In this document: one piece after another, positions 15,429 through 23,465 of the stretch | Layout of the letters: the number at the start of each line of letters is the position of its first letter | Position numbering within the stretch: the stretch's first letter is position 1 | Source: Anaerolineae bacterium | GTDB lineage: Bacteria > Chloroflexota > Anaerolineae > B4-G1 | Length of the DNA: 37,011 bases | Direction of reading: 5' to 3' | Assembly: GCA_016783285.1 (NCBI GenBank) | Contig: JADHWW010000009.1 | Span: 1 to 37,011 of the forward strand | The notes under the pieces: model-generated | Database searches by the model: none | What the model was told of the DNA's origin: nothing | Seen by the model: only the letters and a program-made list of their open reading frames with translations | Position numbers and translations under genes: made by a program

Positions 15429-17435
15429 CTACTGCTCCTCAATCTCGTAACTGTATGACGCCCACTCGGTCGTCACTGGCGCCATGCCGGAGATAGTGAG
15501 CACAGCTCGGTCCGTGCGATTATCCAGCGGGACGGGCCACTCGCCCGTCTGCTCCTCGTCCAGTTCCAGCCACTGTACCGTCGTCTCGGGGCCGAAGAGG
15601 ATCAGTTGCACCAGCCAGTCTTGCGGCAATACGTTGGCGTGACGGATAAAGCCGGCCGGCTCCCACCCATTCCCATCCTCCTCGAAATCGCTAAAGTAGC
15701 CAATTTCGGGGATGGCGACGTTGTCGAGGATAAAGCCGGGGCGGTTGACCGCGTCGTCGGTGATGTACTCGAAGCGGACGAGAATCTCCTGCCCGGCATA
15801 AGCGGAGAGGGCCACCCGTTCCTGGATCCATTCCGCCCGCCCGCCGCCGCCACTGCGACCGGTGTAGGCCCAGCCGAAAGAATTTCCGTTGGGGTTGGTG
15901 GATGTGCCGGAGGGGGTTGTGAGAATCTCCCAGGTCTGCCCGCCGTCGGTGCTGACCTCCACATAGGTATAGTCCCAGTCCTCCTCAATGTCGTACCAGG
16001 TCCAGAATTCCAGCGTGGCGCTGCTAACGTCTGAAAGGTCAAAGGCCCGCGTCAGGTACATATTCGAGTCGTCGCCCCGGTTCGACCACCAGACGTAACT
16101 GCCGCTGTGGGCGGTGGTATCCATCAGGCCGATCTGGGTGGAGCCGGTGAAGCGAAAGATCAGTGGCTGCTCACCGTGCAGTTCGATGTAGTCGGTGCCG
16201 TGCTGGTGCACAGTGGCGCTCTCGGAGACGGGGTAGTCGGATTCGTAGTAGGTGGTTTCGATGTCGAAGGAAGGTGGGTCAATCTCATCGTAGCCGTACT
16301 GCCCGCCGGCGATGGAGGGATCATCCAGCAGGTTGGCGACGATCCAATCGGCAAACAGGTCCTCGTAGGTCAACCCGGTGTCCAGTTCCTCCAGCACGGC
16401 CTCCACGCTGGCGAAGGAGTTTTCAGGATGAGCGACCAGCGCCTGGGTAGCCTCGCGGCCGAACTGGTCGAGGAAGTAGGAGGTGAAGAGGTAGCCCGCG
16501 CCGTAATTGGCCCCGGCCTCGCCGGGCCCCTCGGGCCAGGAATTGAGTTGCGTATCCGGCTGCATAGCAAATAGCCAGTCAGCGCCACCGGGGTCAAAGT
16601 CGTTGAGGTAGGACGCCAGTTCGGAAAAGCCCTCGTTCAGCCAGGTTTCTTCGTTGCGGTCGTTGTACCAGTGGATCATGTGCTGAAATTCGTGGGCCAG
16701 GACGCCGTTGTAAAAGTCGTTATTGACGGTCACGTTTTCGATGTTGATGTAGAACATCTCCATCTCGTTGGAATCATCGCGCACGACGGAGACGAACTCG
16801 TCGGCGCTGGAATAATAGCCGGCGATGGAGTCCCCCAGGTCGCGGGCGTGGAGGATGGAGACGTGGGGATCGTTGTCCACACCGGGGCTCCATTCGCTGC
16901 CAAAGAAGGCTCGATCGGTGGAATAGGTGTGCTCCTCGAACAGGTCTGCCGCCGCGATCAGATCGTCACGGTCGAAACGTGCCCCATCCTCGACCCACAT
17001 GTAGACGTGCTCGGTCTTGTATTCCAGGATGGCGTAGATGTCGAACTGCTCGTCGGTGTCCACGTTGGAGACGTGGAAAAGACGGCGGGTGCCCACGGAA
17101 TAATCGGGAGAGCCGCCTGGATTGACGGTGCGCGGAGTGTCGGGAGGCAGGCCGCGCAACCGGATCGCCAGGTCGTGCAGGTCGCGCACCGGCACGTCGG
17201 TCGTCGCCAATAGTTCCTCCGTCTCGGCCCCGGCGTCGCCCACGGGCTCGCGGGTGATGGCGGGCGTGGGTTCGGGAGTGTCGTAGGTAGGCGGCACGGA
17301 GGTCTCAAAGATCAGCGTGGGCTGGAAATCATCCCAATCCCAATCAGCCCAATCGAGGCCACCGCAGCAGCAGCAACAACTTGCCGCCGCCAGCAAGGTG
17401 GCCACAGCAACCAACGTAGCAAGTGTTCGATTCAT
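15429..17435 (-). CDS. Secreted M6-like (immune inhibitor A type) zinc metalloprotease
   Basis: The ATG at 17435 is chosen because AAGGAG lies 6 nt upstream; an in-frame ATG six codons earlier lacks one. The protein has 668 residues. The N-terminus is a lipoprotein-like signal ending in a run of five cysteines (residues 20-24). The zinc site HEFQH is at about 248-252, with WLNEGFSELASYLN downstream supplying the third ligand (E) and helix typical of gluzincin-like proteases. The C-terminal part has a beta-sandwich of the immune inhibitor A kind (LEFWTWYDIEEDWDYTYVEV; GQTWEIL). The likely role is extracellular proteolysis. Its promoter at 17524-17552 is divergent from that of tpiA. The response regulator follows at once. 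Confidence 0.8.
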   Translation of the reverse strand: MNRTLATLVAVATLLAAASCCCCCGGLDWADWDWDDFQPTLIFETSVPPTYDTPEPTPAITREPVGDAGAETEELLATTDVPVRDLHDLAIRLRGLPPDTPRTVNPGGSPDYSVGTRRLFHVSNVDTDEQFDIYAILEYKTEHVYMWVEDGARFDRDDLIAAADLFEEHTYSTDRAFFGSEWSPGVDNDPHVSILHARDLGDSIAGYYSSADEFVSVVRDDSNEMEMFYINIENVTVNNDFYNGVLAHEFQHMIHWYNDRNEETWLNEGFSELASYLNDFDPGGADWLFAMQPDTQLNSWPEGPGEAGANYGAGYLFTSYFLDQFGREATQALVAHPENSFASVEAVLEELDTGLTYEDLFADWIVANLLDDPSIAGGQYGYDEIDPPSFDIETTYYESDYPVSESATVHQHGTDYIELHGEQPLIFRFTGSTQIGLMDTTAHSGSYVWWSNRGDDSNMYLTRAFDLSDVSSATLEFWTWYDIEEDWDYTYVEVSTDGGQTWEILTTPSGTSTNPNGNSFGWAYTGRSGGGGRAEWIQERVALSAYAGQEILVRFEYITDDAVNRPGFILDNVAIPEIGYFSDFEEDGNGWEPAGFIRHANVLPQDWLVQLILFGPETTVQWLELDEEQTGEWPVPLDNRTDRAVLTISGMAPVTTEWASYSYEIEEQ

Positions 17436-17523
17436 CGTTTCTCCTTTGAGCAATAGCAGTCAGCAGCGGGTAGCGGCTAACGGCTGAGTCTCGTGCAGAT
17501 CAAGCCAGTTCCTGAACTTGTGC

Positions 17524-17552
17524 ATTATAGTACAGGTGTGGATAGGAGGCAA
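17524..17552 (-). promoter_or_regulatory. Promoter of the metalloprotease gene
   Basis: On the minus strand TTGCCT, 17 nt, TATAAT. The 37-bp segment 17524-17560 is nearly identical (32/37) to 26604-26640 before lepB. Confidence 0.7.
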
Positions 17553-17594
17553 ACTGGATCCCGGGGGCGGGAGCAGGAATGGACAGGGCTAGGA

Positions 17595-17623
17595 TTGACT
17601 TTTCCTCGCCTCTCCGGTAGAAT
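17595..17623 (+). promoter_or_regulatory. Promoter of tpiA
   Basis: TTGACT, 17 nt, TAGAAT. It resembles the plus-strand promoter at 26647-26675 through the spacer as well as the boxes. Confidence 0.7.
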
Positions 17624-17628
17624 GAAAG

Positions 17629-17647
17629 CGAATTGCGAATTGCGAAA
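17629..17647 (+). repeat. GCGAATT heptamer repeat in the tpiA leader
   Basis: Two and a half units of GCGAATT lie between the promoter and the start codon of tpiA. Confidence 0.6.
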
Positions 17648-17659
17648 GGTAGTCCACCG

Positions 17660-18421
17660 ATGCGCTATCCCATCATCGCCGGTAACTGGAAGATGCACCT
17701 GGGCCGCGTTGACGAGGCCCTGGCCTTCGTGCGCCGCATCCGGCGCCGGCTGAACGAGATCGAGGGAGTGGAGCGGGTGCTGTGTCCACCCTTCACCGTG
17801 CTGGCGGCCGTGGCCGAGGTGCTACGTCCCACGCACATCCGCCTGGGCGCGCAGACGATGCACTGGGAGGAGCAAGGCGCGCACACCGGCGAAATCTCCC
17901 CGGCTATGCTGGCCGGGCTGTGCCAGTACGTCATCCTGGGCCACTCGGAGCGCCGCGCTGCCAATAACGAGGGCGACGATTCTGTCAACCGCAAGGTTCA
18001 CGCCGCGCTGGCTCATGGCCTCACTCCCATCGTCTGCGTGGGAGAGAACCTGGCGCAGAACGAGGCCGGCCAGACCCACGAATTCGTCGGCGGGCAGGTG
18101 CGGGCGGCGCTGGCGGGCCTGACGGCGAAGCAGGCCGGGCAGTGTGTGATCGCCTACGAGCCTTTGTGGGCCATCGGCACTGGAAAGGCGGCAACTCCGG
18201 CGGACGCGAATCGCGTCATCGGGCTGACTATCCGGGGAGCCATCGCCGAGATGTTTGGAGAAGTCACCGCCCAGGCTGTACGGGTGTTATACGGCGGCAG
18301 CGTCAACGCGGAAAACATCGCCGCCTTTATGGCGATGCCGGAGGTGGACGGCGCGTTGGTGGGTGGGGCCAGTCTCAAGCCGGATTTTGTGGAACTGGTG
18401 CGACGGGCGGCGTCGGTCTAG
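17660..18421 (+). CDS. tpiA: Triosephosphate isomerase
   Basis: TpiA interconverts glyceraldehyde-3-phosphate and dihydroxyacetone phosphate in the cytosol. The protein has 253 residues, the usual length. The substrate-binding N8-x-K11 lies in AGNWKMH, catalytic H95 in LGHSER, catalytic E167 in AYEPLWAIGTG (with the flexible loop), and the phosphate-binding motifs are YGGSVNAEN and DGALVGGASL. ATG 17660 is chosen by alignment to the family; an upstream in-frame TTG adds nine atypical residues. There is no encapsulation-peptide-like extension, so it is probably not a BMC cargo. However, it abuts the BMC operon and acts on a DeoC product. Its TAG and the stop of the convergent BMC-P gene share the palindrome CTAG. 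Confidence 0.95.
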   Translation: MRYPIIAGNWKMHLGRVDEALAFVRRIRRRLNEIEGVERVLCPPFTVLAAVAEVLRPTHIRLGAQTMHWEEQGAHTGEISPAMLAGLCQYVILGHSERRAANNEGDDSVNRKVHAALAHGLTPIVCVGENLAQNEAGQTHEFVGGQVRAALAGLTAKQAGQCVIAYEPLWAIGTGKAATPADANRVIGLTIRGAIAEMFGEVTAQAVRVLYGGSVNAENIAAFMAMPEVDGALVGGASLKPDFVELVRRAASV

Positions 18422-18690
18422 GCACTCAGCGCCACCTCGTCCACCACGCCGACGATGACCGCTCGCACGGCGCCGGGGTCGAGCCCGAGTATCTGCCGGG
18501 CGCCGTTCCCCTCGTCTATCACCAGCACCGTGTCCCCGGGGCCAGCCTGCGCCACATCTACCGCAATGTCATAGTAACCGGTCTCCCGCCCGCGCAGGTC
18601 GAGTTGGTCCACCAGCAGTAACTTATGCCCCTCCAGGTGCGAAATCTTGATCGTGGCAACCACGGAGCCGGTGACCTTGCCGATGTACAT
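18418..18690 (-). CDS. BMC-P pentameric shell protein (EutN/CcmL family)
   Basis: Ninety residues, the typical length of EutN/CcmL vertex proteins, which form pentamers capping the vertices of the icosahedral shell. It begins MYIGKVTGSVVATIK and contains the family's LLLVDQLD, then AGPGDTVLVIDEGNGARQIL, and ends IVGVVDEVAL. It is the last gene of the BMC operon, 2 nt after the previous BMC-P gene. Its stop overlaps that of convergent tpiA, leaving no room for a dedicated terminator. Confidence 0.92.
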   Translation of the reverse strand: MYIGKVTGSVVATIKISHLEGHKLLLVDQLDLRGRETGYYDIAVDVAQAGPGDTVLVIDEGNGARQILGLDPGAVRAVIVGVVDEVALSA

Positions 18691-18692
18691 CC

Positions 18693-19067
18693 TCAGTCAT
18701 CCTCCCCTTCGACAGGCTCAGGGCAGGCTCCTTCGACCTGGCTCAAGACAAGCGGCGGGTAGTGCCAGACAGCGGTGGGCTGTTGGCGGTGCGGGCCGCG
18801 CTCAAATTCAACCTCATCCACGATGCCCGTGATCGCCAGGTCCACCGGCACAAAGACCTCCGGCAGCGCCTGTGCCCCTTCCCGGCTGGCCACCATAAAG
18901 ACCAGTTCCCCCGGCCCGGCCTGGGCTGTGGCGTCGGCCGCGATGGTGGGGCGGCCCTGGGGGTTCAAGTCCCTGTCCAGCGGTTGCACGACGAGGAACT
19001 TTATTCCCTCGAGCCCTTCGTATTTGCGGGTGGCGACCACCGTGCCGATAACGCGGGCAAATTTCAT
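18693..19067 (-). CDS. BMC-P pentameric shell protein with repeat-encoded tail
   Basis: The ATG at 19067 overlaps the upstream stop (ATGA) and aligns with the family start MKFARVIGTVVATRK. The protein has 124 residues. The core (1-~97) is a normal EutN/CcmL fold: IKFLVVQPLD, AGPGELVFMVASREGAQAL, ITGIVDEVEF. The remaining ~27 residues are an extension whose end (LVLSQVEGACPEPVEGEDD) is encoded by a dispersed PEPVEG-type repeat. The pentamer C-terminus could place this tail at the shell surface. Whether it is made or functional is unknown. Confidence 0.9.
   Translation of the reverse strand: MKFARVIGTVVATRKYEGLEGIKFLVVQPLDRDLNPQGRPTIAADATAQAGPGELVFMVASREGAQALPEVFVPVDLAITGIVDEVEFERGPHRQQPTAVWHYPPLVLSQVEGACPEPVEGEDD
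18706..18751 (-). repeat. PEPVEG-type dispersed repeat in a BMC-P gene
   Basis: Two copies of CCTTCGACAGGCTCAGG-like sequence (reverse orientation relative to 8279-8348), one diverged. They form the 3' end of the BMC-P gene. Confidence 0.85.
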
Positions 19068-19654
19068 AGCCGATCTATCACCCTGCTGCGGAAGCGTGTG
19101 GCGTCGGTCACATTCTCCCACATCTCCGGATGCAGTCGCGGAATGATGACCTGGTGCACCAGCAGATCGGGCCGCTCCAGCACGCCCACACCGATCTCGA
19201 CCGCCGCTTCCACGTCGGCGATTAGACCGGAGAAGAGCACAATACCCTTGCCCCCCAGCCCATCGGCCAGCCGCACTTCGACCAGCCGCACTTGGGCCCC
19301 CTTGACGCCTGCGTCGGCGGCGTGGATGGCGGCCGCGACTGTGGTCGTCTCGATCACACCCAGGGAGTCTGTGACCTTTGGCACCCGCCCCCCACCGATG
19401 GCTTCCACCACCTCCGGGTGCACATAAGGCAGGTAGACGAAATCCACGGCGGCGGCGCCGCCAACCTCGCGCCCGGCCGCCAGCGACTCCTCGACGTCGG
19501 CCACCTGCCCCCCGATCAGCACCAGGTACTTGCCGGGCTGCACCGTGCCCGCCTTGATCACGTCAATCGGCGCGCGCTTGACCATGGCGTCGGCGGCCTG
19601 GATGCCGGCGGCGATACTGGTGAATTCGAGTAGGGCCAGGGCGGGTTCAATCAT
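19064..19654 (-). CDS. BMC-T tandem-domain trimeric shell protein
   Basis: This 196-residue protein has two BMC (Pfam 00936) domains in tandem in the non-permuted order of PduT-like proteins: ALALLEFTSIAAGIQAADAM in the first and SLGVIETTTVAAAIHAADAG in the second. Such proteins trimerise into pseudo-hexamers on shell facets. The cysteine that holds the Fe-S cluster in PduT is not seen at the pore loop; the loops read QPGKYL and GLGGKG. It is the first shell gene after the DNA methyltransferase cassette, 37 nt downstream, without a strong ribosome-binding site. Confidence 0.9.
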   Translation of the reverse strand: MIEPALALLEFTSIAAGIQAADAMVKRAPIDVIKAGTVQPGKYLVLIGGQVADVEESLAAGREVGGAAAVDFVYLPYVHPEVVEAIGGGRVPKVTDSLGVIETTTVAAAIHAADAGVKGAQVRLVEVRLADGLGGKGIVLFSGLIADVEAAVEIGVGVLERPDLLVHQVIIPRLHPEMWENVTDATRFRSRVIDRL

Positions 19655-19691
19655 AACAATGGGGCACCAGAACAGGTTAGGCCGCTTCCAT

Positions 19692-21038
19692 CTATTGATC
19701 TAGGCCAAGCACTTTTCGTAGATGATCACTGTGTGACGCAACTGAATACAAGACAAAATCATCTATAACGTGATCAGGTCTTTCTTTTTCACTACCGCTC
19801 AGTTGAACTTTTGGAAGATTGACAAAGTCAAATAGAGGCAAGGAACTTGGTTCTGTTGTCTTATTGCTGCTTACAAAGTCCCCCATCGGCTCTAGGCCGT
19901 GAGCAAACCTATTTAGAATAGTCGCTATGGCTTCAGAACTGTTATCTATGCCAATCCAGCGTCTTTCCAACTGAGATGCTACTGCAAGGGTCGTCCCAGA
20001 GCCAGCGAAGCAATCGAGAACCAAATCATCCTCGTTAGAAGATGCTTCGATAATTCGGGTCAGTAATTTGGATGGTTTTTCCGTTGGGTACCCTGTAATT
20101 TTTATCATCTGGTTATGGGCGTCCTTTACGTCCATCCAAATATCTTGTACAGGGATGCCTCTACTTTGGTCTAGATAGATTTTGCGTCTTGGGTTGCCAC
20201 TAGGCGACCAATACATTTCTCCACGGGCATCCAGTTCATCTAGTGTGTCAGGAGGGTATTGCCAATGTTTGCCTGGTGGCGGTTTCATACCTCGCCACGG
20301 CTGTCCAGTTGCTCCATTTCTTGTTCCAGGGGCGTGAATAGGAACTTTTTTATACCGCCTGCCTGTGTCTGGTTCAACGTATGAATACTCTTCCGCTGCT
20401 CGTTCCTCTGTCCAGGGAATGTATGCCCGGTTCCAAACGGGCTTTTCTGATTTACCATAGTAGAGAATGTGATCGGATACGTTGCCAAAAGTTCTTCTGG
20501 TATAGTTCTTGGGGTTACACTTTTTGCGCGTGAGCAAGTTCCTGAAATTCTGACTCCCAAAGATTTCGTCCATCACGACCTTGATATGAAAAACCATATT
20601 CTGATCTAAATGAACATAAATTGAGCCATCCTCAGCCATTAACTCGCGCAACAGAATCAGCCTCCGGCGAAGGAACTCTATATAGTGAGCTCCCACGAGT
20701 GTATCGCTGTATGCCTCGGTTTGTTTTCGTGATTTATACACCTTGTCAGTGGAAAAAGGAGGGTCAATGTAGACCATTTTCACGCGACCACGTACACCAG
20801 GCTCTTGAAACAGTCTAGCAAGTATTGAGAGATTGTCACCAAAGTAAAGCCGGTTTCTGTCAGTTGTGCCTCTCCAAATCTCTGTGACCTCTGCGGGAGA
20901 CGTTGTTAGAACGGCACTTGTTGATGATTTACCTCGATAGACAAGGCCGGCTCTTATGGCGACGTTTGTAAAGTCATCGGCGGGTTTATCTACCAGGACT
21001 GTTCCATCCCACTTTGTCTTTTGAATTCCAGTAGCCAT
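19692..21038 (-). CDS. Beta-class DNA methyltransferase (N6-adenine or N4-cytosine), orphan
   Basis: This 448-residue protein has motif IV DPPF at 92-95 preceding motif I FAGSGTT at about 344-350, which is the beta-class order; the target-recognition region lies between. Class members transfer a methyl group from SAM to A-N6 or C-N4; the DPPF form is usual for adenine enzymes of the type III/Mod-like group. No restriction endonuclease, helicase or specificity gene accompanies it, only a 66-residue ORF 2 nt upstream. By eye the gene is clearly A+T richer than the BMC genes on both sides, suggesting later acquisition. It is in the same orientation as the BMC operon and sits between the aldehyde dehydrogenase and BMC-T. 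Confidence 0.88.
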   Translation of the reverse strand: MATGIQKTKWDGTVLVDKPADDFTNVAIRAGLVYRGKSSTSAVLTTSPAEVTEIWRGTTDRNRLYFGDNLSILARLFQEPGVRGRVKMVYIDPPFSTDKVYKSRKQTEAYSDTLVGAHYIEFLRRRLILLRELMAEDGSIYVHLDQNMVFHIKVVMDEIFGSQNFRNLLTRKKCNPKNYTRRTFGNVSDHILYYGKSEKPVWNRAYIPWTEERAAEEYSYVEPDTGRRYKKVPIHAPGTRNGATGQPWRGMKPPPGKHWQYPPDTLDELDARGEMYWSPSGNPRRKIYLDQSRGIPVQDIWMDVKDAHNQMIKITGYPTEKPSKLLTRIIEASSNEDDLVLDCFAGSGTTLAVASQLERRWIGIDNSSEAIATILNRFAHGLEPMGDFVSSNKTTEPSSLPLFDFVNLPKVQLSGSEKERPDHVIDDFVLYSVASHSDHLRKVLGLDQ

Positions 21039-21040
21039 TG

Positions 21041-21241
21041 TTATTTTTCTACCTGCTCAACTCCAAGCCACTCGGCAGTAATTCTTTCGGGCACCATGCG
21101 GAGAGTGACAACCTTCACAGGCAGGTAAAGATTGCAGGCATCCTCCAAGATGTCAGGATAATACTCACCAGACGCAAGTGTGATCCAGTTCTCTGCTCCA
21201 TCCCAGTAATCAGCAAAAGATTTTTCTGATATTTTGGTCAT
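21041..21241 (-). CDS. Hypothetical 66-residue protein upstream of the methyltransferase
   Basis: Sixty-six residues, acidic, with no family recognised. It begins MTKISEKSFADYWDG and contains LASGEYYPDILEDACNLYLP. AGAGG lies upstream of the ATG. It ends 2 nt before the methyltransferase ATG and has the same A+T-rich composition, so the two probably moved together. It could be a methyltransferase partner, an inhibitor of something unknown, or the remnant of a longer gene. Confidence 0.55.
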   Translation of the reverse strand: MTKISEKSFADYWDGAENWITLASGEYYPDILEDACNLYLPVKVVTLRMVPERITAEWLGVEQVEK

Positions 21242-21325
21242 ACGTGGAACCTCTCGCAGAAACTGACTACATTATACCACAAGCATTCTCGCCGTGGCAA
21301 AAAAGCGGCCTATTCGCTGTTATGC

Positions 21326-22792
21326 CTACACAATCCGAAAAGCGTCTTTCAACACACAACGCCGGATACGGCTAAAACTGATCGGGCTGGTGATCCCCTC
21401 GCCGGTGGGGCTGGCGATGGTGAACGAGCAAAAACCCTCACCGCCGTAACCGACGCCGGCGCACGAAGGGCCGTTCTTGACAAAGATACTACAATCCATC
21501 TCCCGCGCCATGCGGCTCAGGTGGTCCAGGTTTTTGGAGTGCATCACTGCCGTGTGCCGGAAGCCGCGCTCGGCCACCTTTGCCAGGTCAATGCCCTCGC
21601 CGGCGTCACGCACGCGCACCAGCGGCACGATGGGCATCATCTGCTCAGAAAGCACCAGCGGGTGGTCGCGCTCCACCTCGACCAGCACCAGGCGCACCTC
21701 GTCGCCCACGTCAATCCCGATCTCTTTGAGCAACACGTTGGCGTTCTTGCCGATAAAAGCCTTGTTCATCGGACCGTGTTGCCCGGCCGGCGGGACCTGT
21801 GTGAAAATTATCTTCATCAACCGGCCGAGTTGCCAGGAGTTGATCTCGAAAGCGCCATTGTCGCACATAACGCGCTTGAGGTCATCGGCGATGGAGGCGA
21901 CGGCAAAGATCTCTTTCTCGTCAACACAGATGATGTTGTTGTCGAAAGACGCGCCGCGCACGATGTCGCGTCCGGCCTGTTCCAGGTCGGCGGTCTCGTC
22001 CACCACGACCGGCGGGTTGCTCGGCCCGGCGCAGACCGCCCGCTTGCCGCTCTGCATCGCCGCGTGTACCACGCCCTCACCGCCGGTGACGGCCAACAGT
22101 TGCACGTCGGGGTGGCGCATGATCTGCTGGGCAGTCTCAATGGTTGGTTCGGCGATAGCGCAGACCAGGTTGGGCGGCCCGCCCGCCTCGACGATACCCT
22201 CGTGGATCAACTGCACCGCGTGGTTGGAGCAGGCGCAAGCGCCGGGGTGGGCGTTGAAGACGACCGCGTTACCTGCCGCCACCATCCCGATACTGTTGCA
22301 TAAGACAGTTGACGTGGGGTTGGTGCTGGGGATGATGGCGCCGATCACGCCGTAGGGCGCGTACTCGACCAGCGTCAGGCCGCCATCGCCGCTCCAGGCG
22401 GTCGGGGCGAGGATTTCGGTGCCGGGCGTCTTGTTGGCGTTGAGCAGATTCTTCTCGATCTTGTCCTCGTAGCGGCCCATCCCCGTCTCTTGCCAGGCCT
22501 CGTAGGCCAGGAGTTGCGCGTTCTCCCGCATCACGCGGCGGACGTGGGCGATCATCTGCTCGCGCACCGACAACGGCAGGTCGAACAGTTGGCGGTAGGC
22601 GCGCTGGGCGGCCGCTACCGCGCTATCCACATCGGGGAAGAGGTTGTCGCCGTGGCACAACACGGGGGCCGGCGGCGGAGGCTGTGCGGCGACCATCGGC
22701 TCCGGCAGCGGGCCGTGGCGCACGCGCTCCCCCTGGCGCAGTTCGGCCATCACCTGCCGAACGATAGCGTCAATCCGAGCATCATCAAGCAT
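21326..22792 (-). CDS. CoA-acylating aldehyde dehydrogenase, BMC cargo (PduP/EutE type)
   Basis: This enzyme oxidises an aldehyde, here probably acetaldehyde from DeoC, with NAD+ and CoA to acyl-CoA inside the microcompartment. It has 488 residues. Residues 1-20 form an amphipathic helix (LDDARIDAIVRQVMAEL) followed by a Pro-rich linker to ~45, the pattern of an encapsulation peptide. The catalytic domain includes PSTNPTSTVLCNSI, VTGGEGVVHAAM and the catalytic cysteine C289 in NNIICVDEK. The length and motifs fit PduP/EutE rather than non-acylating dehydrogenases. Its ATG overlaps the BMC-P stop (TGATG), so translation is coupled. It is the last gene before the methyltransferase insertion. 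Confidence 0.93.
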   Translation of the reverse strand: MLDDARIDAIVRQVMAELRQGERVRHGPLPEPMVAAQPPPPAPVLCHGDNLFPDVDSAVAAAQRAYRQLFDLPLSVREQMIAHVRRVMRENAQLLAYEAWQETGMGRYEDKIEKNLLNANKTPGTEILAPTAWSGDGGLTLVEYAPYGVIGAIIPSTNPTSTVLCNSIGMVAAGNAVVFNAHPGACACSNHAVQLIHEGIVEAGGPPNLVCAIAEPTIETAQQIMRHPDVQLLAVTGGEGVVHAAMQSGKRAVCAGPSNPPVVVDETADLEQAGRDIVRGASFDNNIICVDEKEIFAVASIADDLKRVMCDNGAFEINSWQLGRLMKIIFTQVPPAGQHGPMNKAFIGKNANVLLKEIGIDVGDEVRLVLVEVERDHPLVLSEQMMPIVPLVRVRDAGEGIDLAKVAERGFRHTAVMHSKNLDHLSRMAREMDCSIFVKNGPSCAGVGYGGEGFCSFTIASPTGEGITSPISFSRIRRCVLKDAFRIV

Positions 22793-23091
22793 CAGCCGCC
22801 CTCAGCCTTATCATACTTTACCACGCCATCTACCTCCACCACGTCCACGATAGCCATAATGACGGCGTCACATGGGCGTCTGTCGGTCAACTTTGTCTGG
22901 CGGGCGGCGCTGCCGGTGGCGTAGAGCACCACCTCGCCCAGCCCGGCGCCGACGGCATCCGCCGCAACGCGATAGGCCCCCGTCTCCTGGCCCTCAATGT
23001 CGAGTTGCTTGAGTACCAGGAATTTTAGTCCTTCCAACGTCGGTTCCTTGCGCGTGGCAACCAACGTACCCACGACCTTGCCTAATAACAT
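22792..23091 (-). CDS. BMC-P pentameric shell protein (EutN/CcmL family)
   Basis: The start is set at 23091, where GGAG lies 6 nt upstream and the sequence begins [15 protein letters not shown] like its two paralogs; an in-frame ATG four codons earlier has no ribosome-binding site. The protein has 99 residues. Family features are [30 protein letters not shown] and [13 protein letters not shown]. It is the first of three vertex proteins in the operon and is translationally coupled to the aldehyde dehydrogenase. Confidence 0.92.
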   Translation of the reverse strand: MLLGKVVGTLVATRKEPTLEGLKFLVLKQLDIEGQETGAYRVAADAVGAGLGEVVLYATGSAARQTKLTDRRPCDAVIMAIVDVVEVDGVVKYDKAEGG

Positions 23092-23106
23092 AGGAAACTC
23101 CATTCA

Positions 23107-23155
23107 ATGACCGAGTCACCCAATCACCCAATCACCCAGTCACCCAGTCACCTTA
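23107..23155. repeat. CACCCAAT/CACCCAGT octamer repeat between shell genes
   Basis: Six 8-bp units fill the gap between BMC-H and BMC-P. The unit matches the coding repeat at 3371-3408. Confidence 0.85.
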
Positions 23156-23159
23156 TCCC

Positions 23160-23453
23160 CTACTCGCTCTCCGCAGACTGGCGGCCCAGAGGCAGCGTGC
23201 GGTCCACATTGACGTGCGGGCGCGGGATGACGTGGATGGCGATGACTTCGCCCACCCTCTCGGCTCCGCGTGCGCCGGCTTCGACGGCCGCCTTGACGGC
23301 CGCCACGTCACCGCGCACGACGGCGGTCACCTGACCGCCGCCGGTCTTTTCGTAACTGACCAACTCGACTTTGGCCGCTTTGACCATGGCGTCGGCCGCC
23401 TCGACCATGGCAGGAAAACTCTTTGTTTCGATCATACCGAGTGCTTCTGTCAT
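23160..23453 (-). CDS. BMC-H hexameric shell protein
   Basis: The start at 23453 follows AGGAGGAG by 4 nt; the open frame upstream is repeat sequence. The protein has 97 residues, one BMC domain: [40 protein letters not shown] with the pore loop KTGGG, and [13 protein letters not shown]. Such hexamers tile the shell facets, and the central pore passes small metabolites. It is the only BMC-H gene in the window, so it would be the major shell component. Confidence 0.95.
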   Translation of the reverse strand: MTEALGMIETKSFPAMVEAADAMVKAAKVELVSYEKTGGGQVTAVVRGDVAAVKAAVEAGARGAERVGEVIAIHVIPRPHVNVDRTLPLGRQSAESE

Positions 23454-23465
23454 TATCTCCTCCTC

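Noticed and set aside
21041..21241. Toxin or antitoxin of a methyltransferase-linked system
   Set aside because: No toxin or antitoxin fold can be recognised in 66 residues; kept as hypothetical only.
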